A model generated the notes under the pieces. That model ran no database searches and was not told the origin of the DNA. It saw only the letters and a list, made by a program, of their open reading frames with translations. A DNA stretch of 64,000 bases, taken from assembly GCF_014646115.1 (NCBI RefSeq), contig NZ_BMMV01000024.1:61901-125900 (forward strand), in the 5' to 3' direction. This document shows, in pieces, positions 26,446-34,729 of this stretch (its first letter is position 1; every line of letters begins with the position of its first letter). A program made the translations under genes and the position numbers. This DNA is from Streptomyces camponoticapitis (GTDB lineage: Bacteria; Actinomycetota; Actinomycetes; Streptomycetales; Streptomycetaceae).

Positions 26446-27462
26446 TCAGCGCGCCGGCAGCGCGTCCAGCCACCCGGTCAGGAGACGGTTGACCTCGTCG
26501 GGCCGCTCCTGCTGCACCCAGTGCCCGCAGCCGTCGAGGATGTGCGACGAGACCAGGCCGGGAAGGGTGGTGGGGTAGGCCTTGACCGCGTCCGACATCC
26601 ACGCGAGCGAGGCATCGCGCTCGCCGCCGATGAAGAGGGAGGGCCCGGTGAGGGGCGCGCCGTGCCAGGCGGCCAGGTTGGCCCAGTCCCGGTCGATGTT
26701 GCGGTAGCGGTTGAGCGCTCCGGTCGGTCCGGTCCGCTCGAATTCGCCGGCGTAGTGGTCGAGGTCGGCCTCCGAGAGCCACGCGGGCCGCGGTCCGGTG
26801 GGGAACCGGTCGCGGAGTCTGCCGCCGGGCGGTACGAAGTAGAGGCTCCCCTCACCCTCCGGCGACATGGTGTCGCCCGAGATCCCGGCGTAGAACCCGG
26901 CCAGCCAGCCCCGGATGTCGGGCTCCATCTCCGCCTCCGCTCGGCCGGGCGCCTGGAAGTAGCTGACGTAGAACTCCTCGTCGCCGCCGATCCCCGCGAA
27001 CACCTCCGTCGGGCGGGGCCCGCCACGGGGCGCAAACGGCACGCTCAGCAGGGCGGCGGCGGTGAAGACGTCGGGGCGCAGCAGGGCGGAGTCGGCGGCG
27101 ATGTTCGACCCCCAGTCGTGGCCGACGATCGTGGCCGTCTCCTCCCCGAGGGCGTGTACGACCCCGACGTTGTCGGCGACAAGGGAGAGCATCCGGTAGT
27201 CCTCGACGGCGGACGGCTTCGACGAGCGTCCGTAGCCGCGTACGTCGATGGCCACCGCGCGATATCCCGCGGCGGCGATCGCGGGGAGCTGGTGGCGCCA
27301 GGAGTACCAGGACTCGGGGAAGCCGTGGACCATCAGCACGAGCGGGCCGGTGCCCTGTTCCACCAGATGGATACGGCCGCCGGGGACGTCCACCAGACGG
27401 TGTTCGGCGCCGGGCGGGGTGGGTGTGGTGGCTGCCGCGGGCGGCGTGACGGGGTCCGGCAT
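26446..27462 (-). CDS. Alpha/beta hydrolase, epoxide hydrolase-like
   Basis: 338 residues. The oxyanion-hole motif is VHGFPESWYSWRHQL, the nucleophile Asp is in IVGHDWGS (nucleophile elbow), and the His is in DGCGHWVQQE. HGFPES plus GHDWG is typical of soluble epoxide hydrolases and related haloalkane dehalogenases. A cap domain lies between (about residues 150-250). The strong GGAGGAG site is 5 bases from the ATG. The 275-base gap on its 3' side holds no gene. Confidence 0.9.
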   Translation of the reverse strand: MPDPVTPPAAATTPTPPGAEHRLVDVPGGRIHLVEQGTGPLVLMVHGFPESWYSWRHQLPAIAAAGYRAVAIDVRGYGRSSKPSAVEDYRMLSLVADNVGVVHALGEETATIVGHDWGSNIAADSALLRPDVFTAAALLSVPFAPRGGPRPTEVFAGIGGDEEFYVSYFQAPGRAEAEMEPDIRGWLAGFYAGISGDTMSPEGEGSLYFVPPGGRLRDRFPTGPRPAWLSEADLDHYAGEFERTGPTGALNRYRNIDRDWANLAAWHGAPLTGPSLFIGGERDASLAWMSDAVKAYPTTLPGLVSSHILDGCGHWVQQERPDEVNRLLTGWLDALPAR

Positions 27463-27692
27463 GACTCCTCCTCGGAGTGATCGTTTCCACCACCATCATT
27501 CGGCGACCACCGCCGCGCCAAGAGAACTTGCCGGACCGGCAAAACAGCTCGGTCAGCGCCGGGGCGAGGCCCGGACGGAATGCGGCGTCGAGGGCCAGGA
27601 CTGCCTTGAAGATCCGTGGGGCGACGGTGGCGAAGTTCCTGCGCCGGGCTGTATGAATCGGTGTCATGATCGCGAGGCCGGGAGCCGGATAG

Positions 27693-27706
27693 ACCTTGTG
27701 TAAGGT
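27693..27706. promoter_or_regulatory. ACCTT-GTGT-AAGGT repeat covering the MocR ribosome site
   Basis: A perfect 5-bp inverted repeat whose right arm forms part of the AAGGTG ribosome-binding site, 8 bases before the ATG at 27715. It could be an operator or a small RNA hairpin that masks the site. Confidence 0.35.
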
Positions 27707-27714
27707 GCGTTTCC

Positions 27715-29239
27715 ATGCTGGATCGACGGGTCAATCACGCGAGCGCGGCCCGGTCCCCCGCCGGTGGGCCTGAGCCTGACCTTGAGGCCGAACCTCAAGC
27801 TCAGGTCGAGCCTGAGGCTGAGCCCCGACCTGAGCCTGAGCGTGAGCCCGCGGGGACCGATCTCCATCTGGAGCTGAGCGGGCGGGGATCGCGCCGTGAG
27901 CAGTTGATGTCCGCCCTGCGCGACGCCGTCCGGTCCGGCCGGCTGGCCCCGGGCACCCGGCTGCCTCCGTACCGCTCGCTCGCCGTGGACCTGGGCATGG
28001 CCCGTAACACCGTTGGCGAGGCGTACGCCGAACTCGTCGCCGAGGGCTGGCTCACCGCACGCCAGGGCTCGGGCACCCGCGTCGCGCCGCGCGCCGCGCG
28101 CCGCGCCGCTGCCCGTCGCGAAGGACCGTGTCCGGCGCTCCGCGCCGCCGGCGCGGCGGGCGGCGTACGACTTCATGCCGACGTCGCCGGACGCCTCGGC
28201 GTTCCCCCGCGCCGCGTGGCTGACCTCGGCACGCCGCGCGCTGAACAACGCGCCCCACGACGCTTTCGGGGTGGGCGACCCCCGGGGCCGGATCGAACTG
28301 CGCGCCGCGCTCACCGAATATCTCGCCCGCGCCCGTGGCGTACGGACCGCGCCCCACCGGATCGTCATCTGCGCCGGCTTCGCCCATGCCCTGCGCATCC
28401 TCGGAGAGGTGCTCGACGGGACGGTCGCGGTCGAGTCGTACGGGCTCGCCTTCCACCGTTCGCTGCTCAGCGGCGCCGGGCTGCGCACCGTGCCGCTGAC
28501 CGTGGACGCGGACGGCGCGCGGACCGCCGAACTGGACGGCGTCGACGCGGGCGCCGTACTGCTCACGCCCGCCCACCAGTTCCCGACCGGGGGTCCGCTG
28601 GGCGCGGAGCGGCGGACTGCGGCCGTCGGCTGGGCGCGCGCCACCGGGTCGCTGGTGCTGGAGGACGACTACGACGGCGAGTTCCGCTACGACCGGGAGC
28701 CGGTCGGCGCCGTGCAGGGGCTCGACCCCGACCGGGTGATCCATCTGGGCTCCACGAGCAAGAGCCTCTCCCCCGCGCTGCGGCTGGGCTGGCTGGTCCT
28801 GCCCGACGCCCTCGTGGACGACGTCCTCGCCGTCAAGGGCTCCCGCGAGCTGTGGACGGGTGTCAACGACCAGCTCGCCCTCGCCGACTTCATCAGCTGC
28901 GGCGCGTACGACAGACATGTACGTCTCATGCGGCGCACCTACCGGCGGCGGCGCGACCGGCTGGTCACGGTGCTCGCCGAACAGGCACCGCATATCGGGG
29001 TCGGCGGTATCGCCGCCGGGCTGCACGCGGTGCTCGACCTCCCGCCGGGCACGGAGCAGGACACGGTGCGCGCGGCGGGGCGGCTGGGCCTCGCGCTGGA
29101 AGGGCTGGGCGCCTTCCGGCACCCGGACAGCACGATGCCGCCCCGCGAAGGTCTGGTGATCGGCTTCGGCGCCCCGCCCGATCACGCGTTCAACGGCGCG
29201 CTCCAGGCCCTGTGCACGGCGCTGCCGCCGGCTCCGTAA
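27715..29239 (+). pseudogene. MocR/PdxR-type GntR-aminotransferase regulator, split by a frameshift
   Basis: Two frames together make one MocR protein. The first (from 27715) has a repetitive acidic, proline-rich N-terminus and the GntR winged helix (LMSALRDAVRSGRLAPGTRL, GMARNTVGEAYAELVAEGWL, ending in GSGTRVAPR at about 28090). The second (reaching 29239) has the fold-type I aminotransferase domain: YDFMPTSPDASAFPRAAWL, PAHQFPTGGPLG, LEDDYDGEFRY and GSTSKSLSPALRLGWLVLP with the PLP lysine. The change from frame 1 to frame 2 falls in a repetitive GCCGCGCGCCGCGCGCCGC tract at about 28085-28115. One base too many, or two too few, explains it. Either the gene is broken or the assembly has an indel. 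Confidence 0.85.
27775..27805. repeat. Inverted repeat in the first codons of the MocR gene
   Basis: CCTGACCTTGAGG and CCTCAAGCTCAGG pair with one mismatch around a CCGAA loop. This lies in a GAGCCT-rich low-complexity stretch encoding an acidic, proline-rich segment (about 27770-27850). A stable mRNA hairpin here could affect early translation. Confidence 0.5.
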
Positions 29240-29329
29240 GACCCGGTCCCGGCGTCGGGAGGGCCTTCGGCCGGTCCCGGAAGTGACACCACATGGCGCA
29301 ACCACTGTCCGGTTGCTATGGTCGGTCGC

Positions 29330-29521
29330 ATGACCGCCATGACGCTCCGTATTCCGGACGAGATCAACGCATCGATCAAGGCGGGGGCGGCAGCGGCCGG
29401 TCTGTCCCTCAACGCCTACATCGTGCGCGCCGCCCAGCGGCAGGCCGTGCTCGACTCCGCCCGCAGGCTCGCCTCGCTCGGACTGGGCGAGGACCTGGGC
29501 GGCGAGGGCGACGCCCTGTGA
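29330..29521 (+). CDS. Ribbon-helix-helix antitoxin (MazE-like)
   Basis: 63 residues. MTLRIPDEINASIKAGAAAA and LSLNAYIVRAAQR form a classic ribbon-helix-helix fold; the rest is an acidic toxin-binding tail. TATGGT at 29317-29322 would be a -10 box 7 bases before ATG 29330, implying a leaderless mRNA; ATG 29318 is an in-frame alternative. The stop is overlapped by the toxin GTG (GTGA), giving the tight coupling usual for toxin-antitoxin pairs. Such antitoxins repress their own promoter. Confidence 0.82.
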   Translation: MTAMTLRIPDEINASIKAGAAAAGLSLNAYIVRAAQRQAVLDSARRLASLGLGEDLGGEGDAL

Positions 29522-29814
29522 AACGTGGTGAGATCTGGACGCTCGGCGACGGGCGCAATGTCCTGATCGTCTCCCTGGACGGGCTGGAGGGAGCGTACGG
29601 AGCGGTGCTCACGGTCGTCCTGCACGACGCCGGGCGCTACCCCGACACCGCGATGTCCGTGGTGATCGACGACCCGCTGCCGTCCACCGCCGTGGCGGTC
29701 AACCTCCAGCAGTTGCGGGTCACGCGCTTCGACGGCGCGAAGCTGCTCGGTCCGGTCGACACGGCGGTGATGGAGCGCATCAGCCAGGCTCTGCGCGCGG
29801 TGCTCGACCTCTGA
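29518..29814 (+). CDS. MazF/PemK-like endoribonuclease toxin
   Basis: 98 residues. VKRGEIWTL at the N-terminus is the MazF/PemK signature (RGEIW), followed by beta strands YGAVLTVVLH, TAMSVVIDD and TAVAVNLQQLRVTRF. The family cleaves mRNA at short sequence motifs and is neutralised by the upstream antitoxin. The typical proline-rich strand is weakly conserved (DDPLPSTAV). The GTG start overlaps the antitoxin stop. A terminator follows. Confidence 0.82.
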   Translation: MKRGEIWTLGDGRNVLIVSLDGLEGAYGAVLTVVLHDAGRYPDTAMSVVIDDPLPSTAVAVNLQQLRVTRFDGAKLLGPVDTAVMERISQALRAVLDL

Positions 29815-29829
29815 GACCGCACAGGCCGA

Positions 29830-29863
29830 GAGCCGGTGAGCCCCCACCAGGGCTCACCGGCTC
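29830..29863. terminator. Hairpin terminator between the toxin and GH30 genes
   Basis: A perfect 13-bp stem (29830-29842 with 29851-29863) and eight-base loop between two convergent genes. Confidence 0.85.
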
Positions 29864-29877
29864 AGGTCGTTCGCGTG

Positions 29878-31779
29878 TTATGCCTGCGGCGCCAGCCGGA
29901 AGGTCTGGTTCGCCGCCTCCGTGCAGGGCTGCTGCGTGAGCGTGGCCCCGTTCGCCGTTCCGCCGCTGACGGTCAGGCACTTGTTGCTGTGTCTCGCGGC
30001 GAACCGGTAGCGGTCGGTGGTCCCGATCCGCTGCGGCTGCCACTGCTGGTTGGTGCCGCCGGTGTAGCTCCACAGATGCGCGCGGGCCCCGTCCGCGGTG
30101 GCGCCCACGCCCCCGTCGATGTCCCACACCTTGCCCGCGTGCCGGTTGACCACCTGGTGATAGCCGTTGCTGGTGGGCCGGAACTGCCAGGTCTGGTTGT
30201 TCGCGGCCGGCGCCGAGCACGACCACTGCTGGAGGCCGGTACCGTCCGCCGTGCCCCAACCGGTCGCGTCGAGGCAGGCGTTGCTGCCGGTGTTGACCAA
30301 CTGGTACCACTTCGCCGGGTCGATGGAGCCGTCACCCGGGTTGCCGGTGTCGGCGCCGGTCCACACGAGGGTGGCGACGGCGCCCGCCGGCAGCGTGTAC
30401 GTGGCCGAGCGTCCCGCGTCCGTGATGGAGAACGTCCGGGCAGCGCCCGCGCCGTTGACGACGTACGCCGCCTTGCCGCCGTCCGGGTTCTGCCAGACGA
30501 CGTTCTGTACGCCGCCCGCGCCCTGGCTGGTGGAGCCGATGCGGGTGGCGCCGGGCCTGACGAACTTGGTCAGATGACCGAGGACGTAGTACTCGGCGTT
30601 GCGCGTGACCGTGTTGCCGTTGATCTCGACCACGCCGTTGCAGCGGGTGGTGCAGTGGCCCTGGTGGGGGCCGCCGTTCTGGTTGAGGGCGAGGTTCCAC
30701 ATGATCGTGGTCTCACCGCCGTTGCGCATGTTGGCCACGACGAGATTCTCCGCGTGCCACTTCAGTGTGTCGGCGAAGGTGGTGGCCGGGTTGGCGCTGT
30801 CGGTCCCCGAGCACTCGGTAAAGAAGACCCGCTTGCCGGCCTGCCTGATCTGCGACTGGCTGGTGGGCTGGCCGCCGTAGCAGTGGAACGCCGCGCCGAT
30901 CACACGGTTCATGCCCGGGGTCTCGGAGAAGACCTGGAGCGGGTAGTTCGGGTGGTCCCAGTTGTGGTCGTACGCCAGGAGGTTGGTCGGCAGGTTCGCC
31001 GCCGTGAGCGTGCGGTCGAGCACCTTGAAGAACGCCGCCTGTTCGGAGGCGGTCATGCTCATCGAGGGGTAACTCGTCGCGAACTCGGGCTCGTTCTGGA
31101 CCGTGAGGTCGGTGAGCTTCAGGCCCTGCTGCTGGTATCCCTGGATCGCCTTGACCAGGTAGTCGGCGTAGTTCTGATAGCGGTCCGTACGCAGACTGCC
31201 GCCGTTGAGGCTGTTGTTGGTCTTCATCCAGGCGGGCGGTGACCAGGGGCTGCCCATGAAGCGGATGCCGGGATTGATCGAGACGGCCTGCTTGAGGACG
31301 GGGATGATCGCCTCGTGGTCACGGCCGAGGTTGAAGTCCCCCTGGTTGTCCTCGTAGGTGTAGGCCGCGCCCTGGTTGAAGTCGGTGGCACCCAGCGGCT
31401 GGCGCAGATAGTTGATGCCGATACCGTCGCCCTGGGCGGAGAAGAGCGAGTTCATCAGGGCGTTCTTCTGCGTCGCCGGAAGCTGGTTGATCAGATGTCC
31501 GGCCGCACCGGTGACGGAGGCGCCGGCACCGGTGAACTGCTGTTCGCGCTGGCCCTGATTGACGTTGATGTCGATGGCCTGCGGCGTGGAGTTGAAGGTG
31601 ACCTGGCCGTCCGAGGCCAGCTTGCGGCTTCCGTCGGCGGTCGTGATCCACACCTGGGCGGTGGGGTCGGCGGCCTGCGCCGTACCGGACGCGGTCAGTC
31701 CGAGGCTTCCGCCCAGCGTGAGCACGCTGAGGGCGACGACGGCTCTGCGAACGACGTTTCTGTGCAGGGTTCTTCGCAT
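29878..31779 (-). CDS. Secreted GH30 glycosidase with C-terminal ricin-type lectin domain
   Basis: 633 residues. The Sec signal (RRAVVALSVLTLGGSLGLTA) is cleaved near AQA-AD at about 36. The GH30 catalytic barrel has acid/base Glu in LTVQNEPEF and nucleophile Glu in VFFTECSG. The GH30 beta domain is at about 375-470, then a CBM13/ricin-B domain with QxW motifs (LQQWSC, QTWQF, QQWQP). GH30 covers glucosylceramidases, beta-1,6-glucanases and xylanases; beta-1,6-glucanase or glucosylceramidase types fit best, unresolved. ATG 31779 follows AGGAG; a longer frame to 31869 would place non-signal residues first. A TetR operator lies about 100 bases upstream. Confidence 0.9.
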   Translation of the reverse strand: MRRTLHRNVVRRAVVALSVLTLGGSLGLTASGTAQAADPTAQVWITTADGSRKLASDGQVTFNSTPQAIDINVNQGQREQQFTGAGASVTGAAGHLINQLPATQKNALMNSLFSAQGDGIGINYLRQPLGATDFNQGAAYTYEDNQGDFNLGRDHEAIIPVLKQAVSINPGIRFMGSPWSPPAWMKTNNSLNGGSLRTDRYQNYADYLVKAIQGYQQQGLKLTDLTVQNEPEFATSYPSMSMTASEQAAFFKVLDRTLTAANLPTNLLAYDHNWDHPNYPLQVFSETPGMNRVIGAAFHCYGGQPTSQSQIRQAGKRVFFTECSGTDSANPATTFADTLKWHAENLVVANMRNGGETTIMWNLALNQNGGPHQGHCTTRCNGVVEINGNTVTRNAEYYVLGHLTKFVRPGATRIGSTSQGAGGVQNVVWQNPDGGKAAYVVNGAGAARTFSITDAGRSATYTLPAGAVATLVWTGADTGNPGDGSIDPAKWYQLVNTGSNACLDATGWGTADGTGLQQWSCSAPAANNQTWQFRPTSNGYHQVVNRHAGKVWDIDGGVGATADGARAHLWSYTGGTNQQWQPQRIGTTDRYRFAARHSNKCLTVSGGTANGATLTQQPCTEAANQTFRLAPQA

Positions 31780-31878
31780 ACGTGGGGGCTCCTGCCGGTT
31801 CGTGTGTCGAACGAATCGCCTGCGGCCCGGGGCGTCCCGTGCCGTGGCCGGGTGGCGCATCGGCGACATGAAAGCATG

Positions 31879-31898
31879 CTTACTAAGTACTTAGTAAG
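31879..31898. promoter_or_regulatory. Perfect 20-bp palindrome, TetR-type operator
   Basis: CTTACTAAGTACTTAGTAAG is exactly self-complementary and AT-rich against a GC-rich background. It lies between the divergent GH30 and TetR genes, 75 bases from the TetR start and 100 from the GH30 start, so one site could control both. Confidence 0.85.
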
Positions 31899-31972
31899 TC
31901 GTCGGGCCGAACTTGTTTCCCGCGGGCGGCCACGGCCGTGAGCGTGATCCGGAGAGCCGTAGACTGCGCCCG

Positions 31973-32629
31973 GTGAGCAACAGACGAGCGGGGGAACGGG
32001 GCAGCGCGGCGGCCGGGCCTGCCCAGCCGCGGACACCCCGAAGCCCGGGGGCCCGGCAGCGGCGCGAGGAGATCCTGCGTATCGCCATGGAGACGTTCGC
32101 CGCGCGCGGCTACAACAACGCGTCACTGGCGGAGATCGCGGATCGCGCGGGCCTCACGCAAGCGGGGGTACTGCACTACTTCCGGTCCAAGGAGCTGCTG
32201 CTCACGAGCGTCCTCGAACTGCGGGACCAGACCGACATAGAGCAGCTCGGCCCCGACCGCCCCCGCGGTCTCGCCTTCCTGCGCCATCTGATCGACACCT
32301 CGCGCCGCAACGCCGAGCGGGAGGGCATCGTACGGCTCTACACGGTGCTCTCGGCGGAGAGTGTCACCGAGAACCACCCCGCGCAGGAGTACTTCCGCGA
32401 CCGGTACACCGGACTGCGGGCCTTCGTGGTGGACGCGCTGCGCGAGGCGGCCGAACTGGGCGAGGCCCGCGAGGACCTGGACGTCGAGAACGTGGCGAAC
32501 GCGATCATCGCGGTGATGGACGGACTCCAGGTGCAGTGGCTGCTGTCGCCGGAGTCGGTGGACATGGCCGCCTCGACGGAGCGCGTGGTGTCGTCGCTGC
32601 TGGCGTCCATCGCGCCCGCGAAGAGCTGA
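31973..32629 (+). CDS. TetR family regulator, likely repressor of the GH30 gene
   Basis: 218 residues. The TetR HTH is at about residues 28-75 (RREEILRIAMETFAARGYNN, LAEIADRAGLTQAGVLHYF), and the ligand domain is TetR_C-like (REGIVRLYTVLSAESVTENH). GTG 31973 is chosen: TAGACT at 31960-31965 would be a -10 box 7 bases ahead, a leaderless start. A longer frame from 31913 would begin upstream of that promoter. Regulation of the divergent glycosidase through the 20-bp palindrome is a strong inference. Confidence 0.87.
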   Translation: MSNRRAGERGSAAAGPAQPRTPRSPGARQRREEILRIAMETFAARGYNNASLAEIADRAGLTQAGVLHYFRSKELLLTSVLELRDQTDIEQLGPDRPRGLAFLRHLIDTSRRNAEREGIVRLYTVLSAESVTENHPAQEYFRDRYTGLRAFVVDALREAAELGEAREDLDVENVANAIIAVMDGLQVQWLLSPESVDMAASTERVVSSLLASIAPAKS

Positions 32630-32660
32630 CGCCCGGTCCGACGGGGCGTGAACCGGGGCG

Positions 32661-33230
32661 TCAACTCGCTTGCGCGGCGCGCCGCTTGGCCCGGATCAGA
32701 CCGGCCGCCCACACGCACCACTGCTCCGTCTCGGCCTCGTACCGGATGCCGCGCCGGCAGGTGAGGTACGGCCCGAGATGGCTCGTGGTGCGTACGAACT
32801 CGCCCTCGTCACGGCCGGAGAGGATCGAGGTCTCCGTCCGGCGGAGCGCGTCCAGTTTCCGCCGGGCCTCCTCCGCGCGGCGTCCCAGATGCGCGAGCAG
32901 CGCCTCCGGTTCGACCACGTCGGCGCACTGCACCGCCACGGTCAGCTCGTCCCGCGGATTCGTCGGCCGCAGCGGCCCGGCGGCGAAGTCGACCAGCGCC
33001 TGGGTGCCCGCGTCGGTCAGCGCGTAGAGCCGCTTGGTCGGCCGCGACTCCTGAACCACTTCGGTGGCCCGTACGAGACCCTCCCCGTGCAGCCGCGTGA
33101 GCTCCGCGTAGAGCTGCTGGGGCCGGGAGTGCCAGAAGTTGGCCACCCCGACATCGAAACGCTTGGTGAGTTCGTAGCCACTGGCCTCGCCCTGGATCAG
33201 GGCTGCCAGGACGGCGTGCCGCAGAGACAT
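32661..33230 (-). CDS. PadR family transcriptional regulator
   Basis: 189 residues. The N-terminal winged helix MSLRHAVLAALIQGEASGYELTK is diagnostic of PadR. SRPQQLYAELTRLHGEGLV is the recognition helix region, and RLYALTDAGTQAL is the wing. A C-terminal Vir/PadR_C-type helical domain has EEARRKLDALRRTE. It is divergent from the SGNH hydrolase with an inverted-repeat operator between them. Confidence 0.92.
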   Translation of the reverse strand: MSLRHAVLAALIQGEASGYELTKRFDVGVANFWHSRPQQLYAELTRLHGEGLVRATEVVQESRPTKRLYALTDAGTQALVDFAAGPLRPTNPRDELTVAVQCADVVEPEALLAHLGRRAEEARRKLDALRRTETSILSGRDEGEFVRTTSHLGPYLTCRRGIRYEAETEQWCVWAAGLIRAKRRAAQAS

Positions 33231-33272
33231 GACATCACCCTATCCAGGCTTCCCGGCAAGGCTGTTCGGAGC

Positions 33273-33300
33273 ATGATTAATCATCTACCTTATTAGTCAT
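33273..33300. promoter_or_regulatory. PadR-type operator overlapping the SGNH start
   Basis: ATGATTAAT (33273-33281) and ATTAGTCAT (33292-33300) form an 8/9 inverted repeat with a 10-base spacer. The left part is itself the perfect palindrome ATGATTAATCAT. The ATGAC/GTCAT form is typical of PadR operators. It touches the start codon of the SGNH gene. Confidence 0.75.
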
Positions 33301-34117
33301 GAATATGAGTACTCAGGCGAGGAGTCTGGTCGCGGTCGGCGACAGCGTCAGCGAGGGCGTCGGCGACCCGTACCGGGGTGGGGCGCTGAGGGGCTGGATC
33401 CACTATCTGACGGCGGAACCCGCGAACCACGCCGCCGACGAGGCGCCGGGGCCCGGCCTGGAGCTCGCCGCGAATCTGGCACGCAGCGGCGCGACGGTCG
33501 CGGCACTGCGCCGGCACCAGCTGGAGCCGGCCGTCGCGCTGGCGCCCGCGTACATCACGTGCGTGATCGGCGTGAACGACGTCATCGCCGGCCGCTTCGA
33601 GGCCGCGCGCTTCGCGGAGGACTACGCGCATGTCCTCGACGCGCTCAGCGCCTCGGCGACCGCCGGTGTTCTGACGATGACGCTGCACGACGTCGCGGCG
33701 TCACTGCCCCTTCCGCGGTCGAGGCGGGCGGAGTTGCGGCGGCGGACCGCCGAGGCGAACGAGGTGATCGAGCGGGTGTCGCGGCGCCACGGGGCGTGGA
33801 TGGTCGACGCGCGCACGGCGGTCCGCGTGGAGAGGACCGGGATGGTCTGCGTGGACCGGCTGCACCCGAACCGCCGGGGCCACCGCTATCTGGCCGCCCT
33901 CGCCGGTGAAGCCCTGCGCACCCGTGGCGGCGCGGTGCCGGGACCGGCGGCGGCGATCCCGGAGGCCGATCCGCTGCGCGAGCGGATCGCGTCCGGCGCG
34001 CGGCACACCCTGTGGGTCGGCAGGCATCTGGTACCGCCCCTGGCCGGGGCGGTGTTCACTTCCCGGCGGGCCGGGCGCGTACGTGCATCTTCTCCCCCTG
34101 CCGACCGAAGATCGTGA
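33299..34117 (+). CDS. SGNH/GDSL hydrolase
   Basis: 272 residues. Block I is VAVGDSVSEGVGDP (nucleophile Ser), block III is CVIGVNDV, and the catalytic Asp/His are in VDRLHPNRRGH. There is no signal peptide, so it is cytoplasmic. It is probably an esterase or lipase. ATG 33299 or 33305 are both possible, and the operator covers this point. The last 62 bases are antisense to the end of the XRE-cupin gene; the C-terminal tail after about residue 240 is basic and low-complexity. Confidence 0.87.
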   Translation: MNMSTQARSLVAVGDSVSEGVGDPYRGGALRGWIHYLTAEPANHAADEAPGPGLELAANLARSGATVAALRRHQLEPAVALAPAYITCVIGVNDVIAGRFEAARFAEDYAHVLDALSASATAGVLTMTLHDVAASLPLPRSRRAELRRRTAEANEVIERVSRRHGAWMVDARTAVRVERTGMVCVDRLHPNRRGHRYLAALAGEALRTRGGAVPGPAAAIPEADPLRERIASGARHTLWVGRHLVPPLAGAVFTSRRAGRVRASSPPADRRS

Positions 34118-34646
34118 GGAACTCGACCCCTTCCGGACTCGCGCTCGCCCAGCCGTGCGGGGTGCGGGTGTCGAACTCGGCGGCCTCCCCGACGCCCAGC
34201 ACCAGATCGTGCTCGCCCAGACGCAGCCGGAGCCGGCCGGCCAGGATGTAGAGCCATTCGTAGCCCTCGTGCGTCCGCTGCTCCAGTTCGCCGGTGTGCG
34301 GCCGGCCGGCCGGGATGATCTGCTTGTACGCCTGGAGCCCGCCGAGATGGCGGGTGAGCGGCACGAAGGTCATGCCGTAGCGCGAGAAGGACCGCAGATG
34401 GACACGGGGGTCGCCGGTCGGGGGCGCGTCCACCAGCTCGTCGAGTTGCACGCCGTACGCCTTGGCGAGCGGCAGGAGCAGTTCGAGGGTCGGTTTACGG
34501 CCGCCGGACTCCAGCCGGGACAGCGTGCTGACCGAGATCCCGGTCGACTCGCTCAGCGAGGTGAGTGTCGTACCGCGATCGCGGCGCAGGGCCCGAAGAC
34601 GTGGTCCCACACCCTTCAGAACCGTCGAGAGGTCGTCGTCAGCCAT
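34056..34646 (-). CDS. XRE regulator with C-terminal cupin domain
   Basis: 196 residues. The HTH (LRALRRDRGTTLTSLSESTG, then VSTLSRLESGGRKPTLELL) is followed by a cupin beta-barrel (THEGYEWLYILAGRLRLRLG, LGVGEAAEFDTRTPHGWAS). This SutR/PuuR-like layout usually represses an adjacent metabolic gene, here the divergent FAD/methyltransferase gene. ATG 34646 is used; 16 extra codons upstream lack conservation features. Its 3' end overlaps the SGNH gene by 62 bases on the opposite strand. Confidence 0.9.
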   Translation of the reverse strand: MADDDLSTVLKGVGPRLRALRRDRGTTLTSLSESTGISVSTLSRLESGGRKPTLELLLPLAKAYGVQLDELVDAPPTGDPRVHLRSFSRYGMTFVPLTRHLGGLQAYKQIIPAGRPHTGELEQRTHEGYEWLYILAGRLRLRLGEHDLVLGVGEAAEFDTRTPHGWASASPEGVEFLTIFGRQGEKMHVRARPAGK

Positions 34647-34654
34647 GGCTCCAT

Positions 34655-34684
34655 TTGCCACCTCGGCAAGGAAGTTTGTCAAAC
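34655..34684. promoter_or_regulatory. Two inverted repeats in the XRE-cupin/FAD divergent promoter
   Basis: TTGCC-ACCTC-GGCAA (34655-34669) and GTTTG-T-CAAAC (34674-34684) lie side by side in the 83-base intergenic region. Either may be the operator of the XRE-cupin regulator. Confidence 0.5.
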
Positions 34685-34729
34685 GGTGAAGCATGGACGG
34701 ACCATCTCCGGCAGATGGAGGTGCTTCAC

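Noticed and set aside
27333..27734. Minus-strand frame upstream of the MocR gene
   Set aside because: It continues through the epoxide hydrolase promoter and shows no family motif or start signal.
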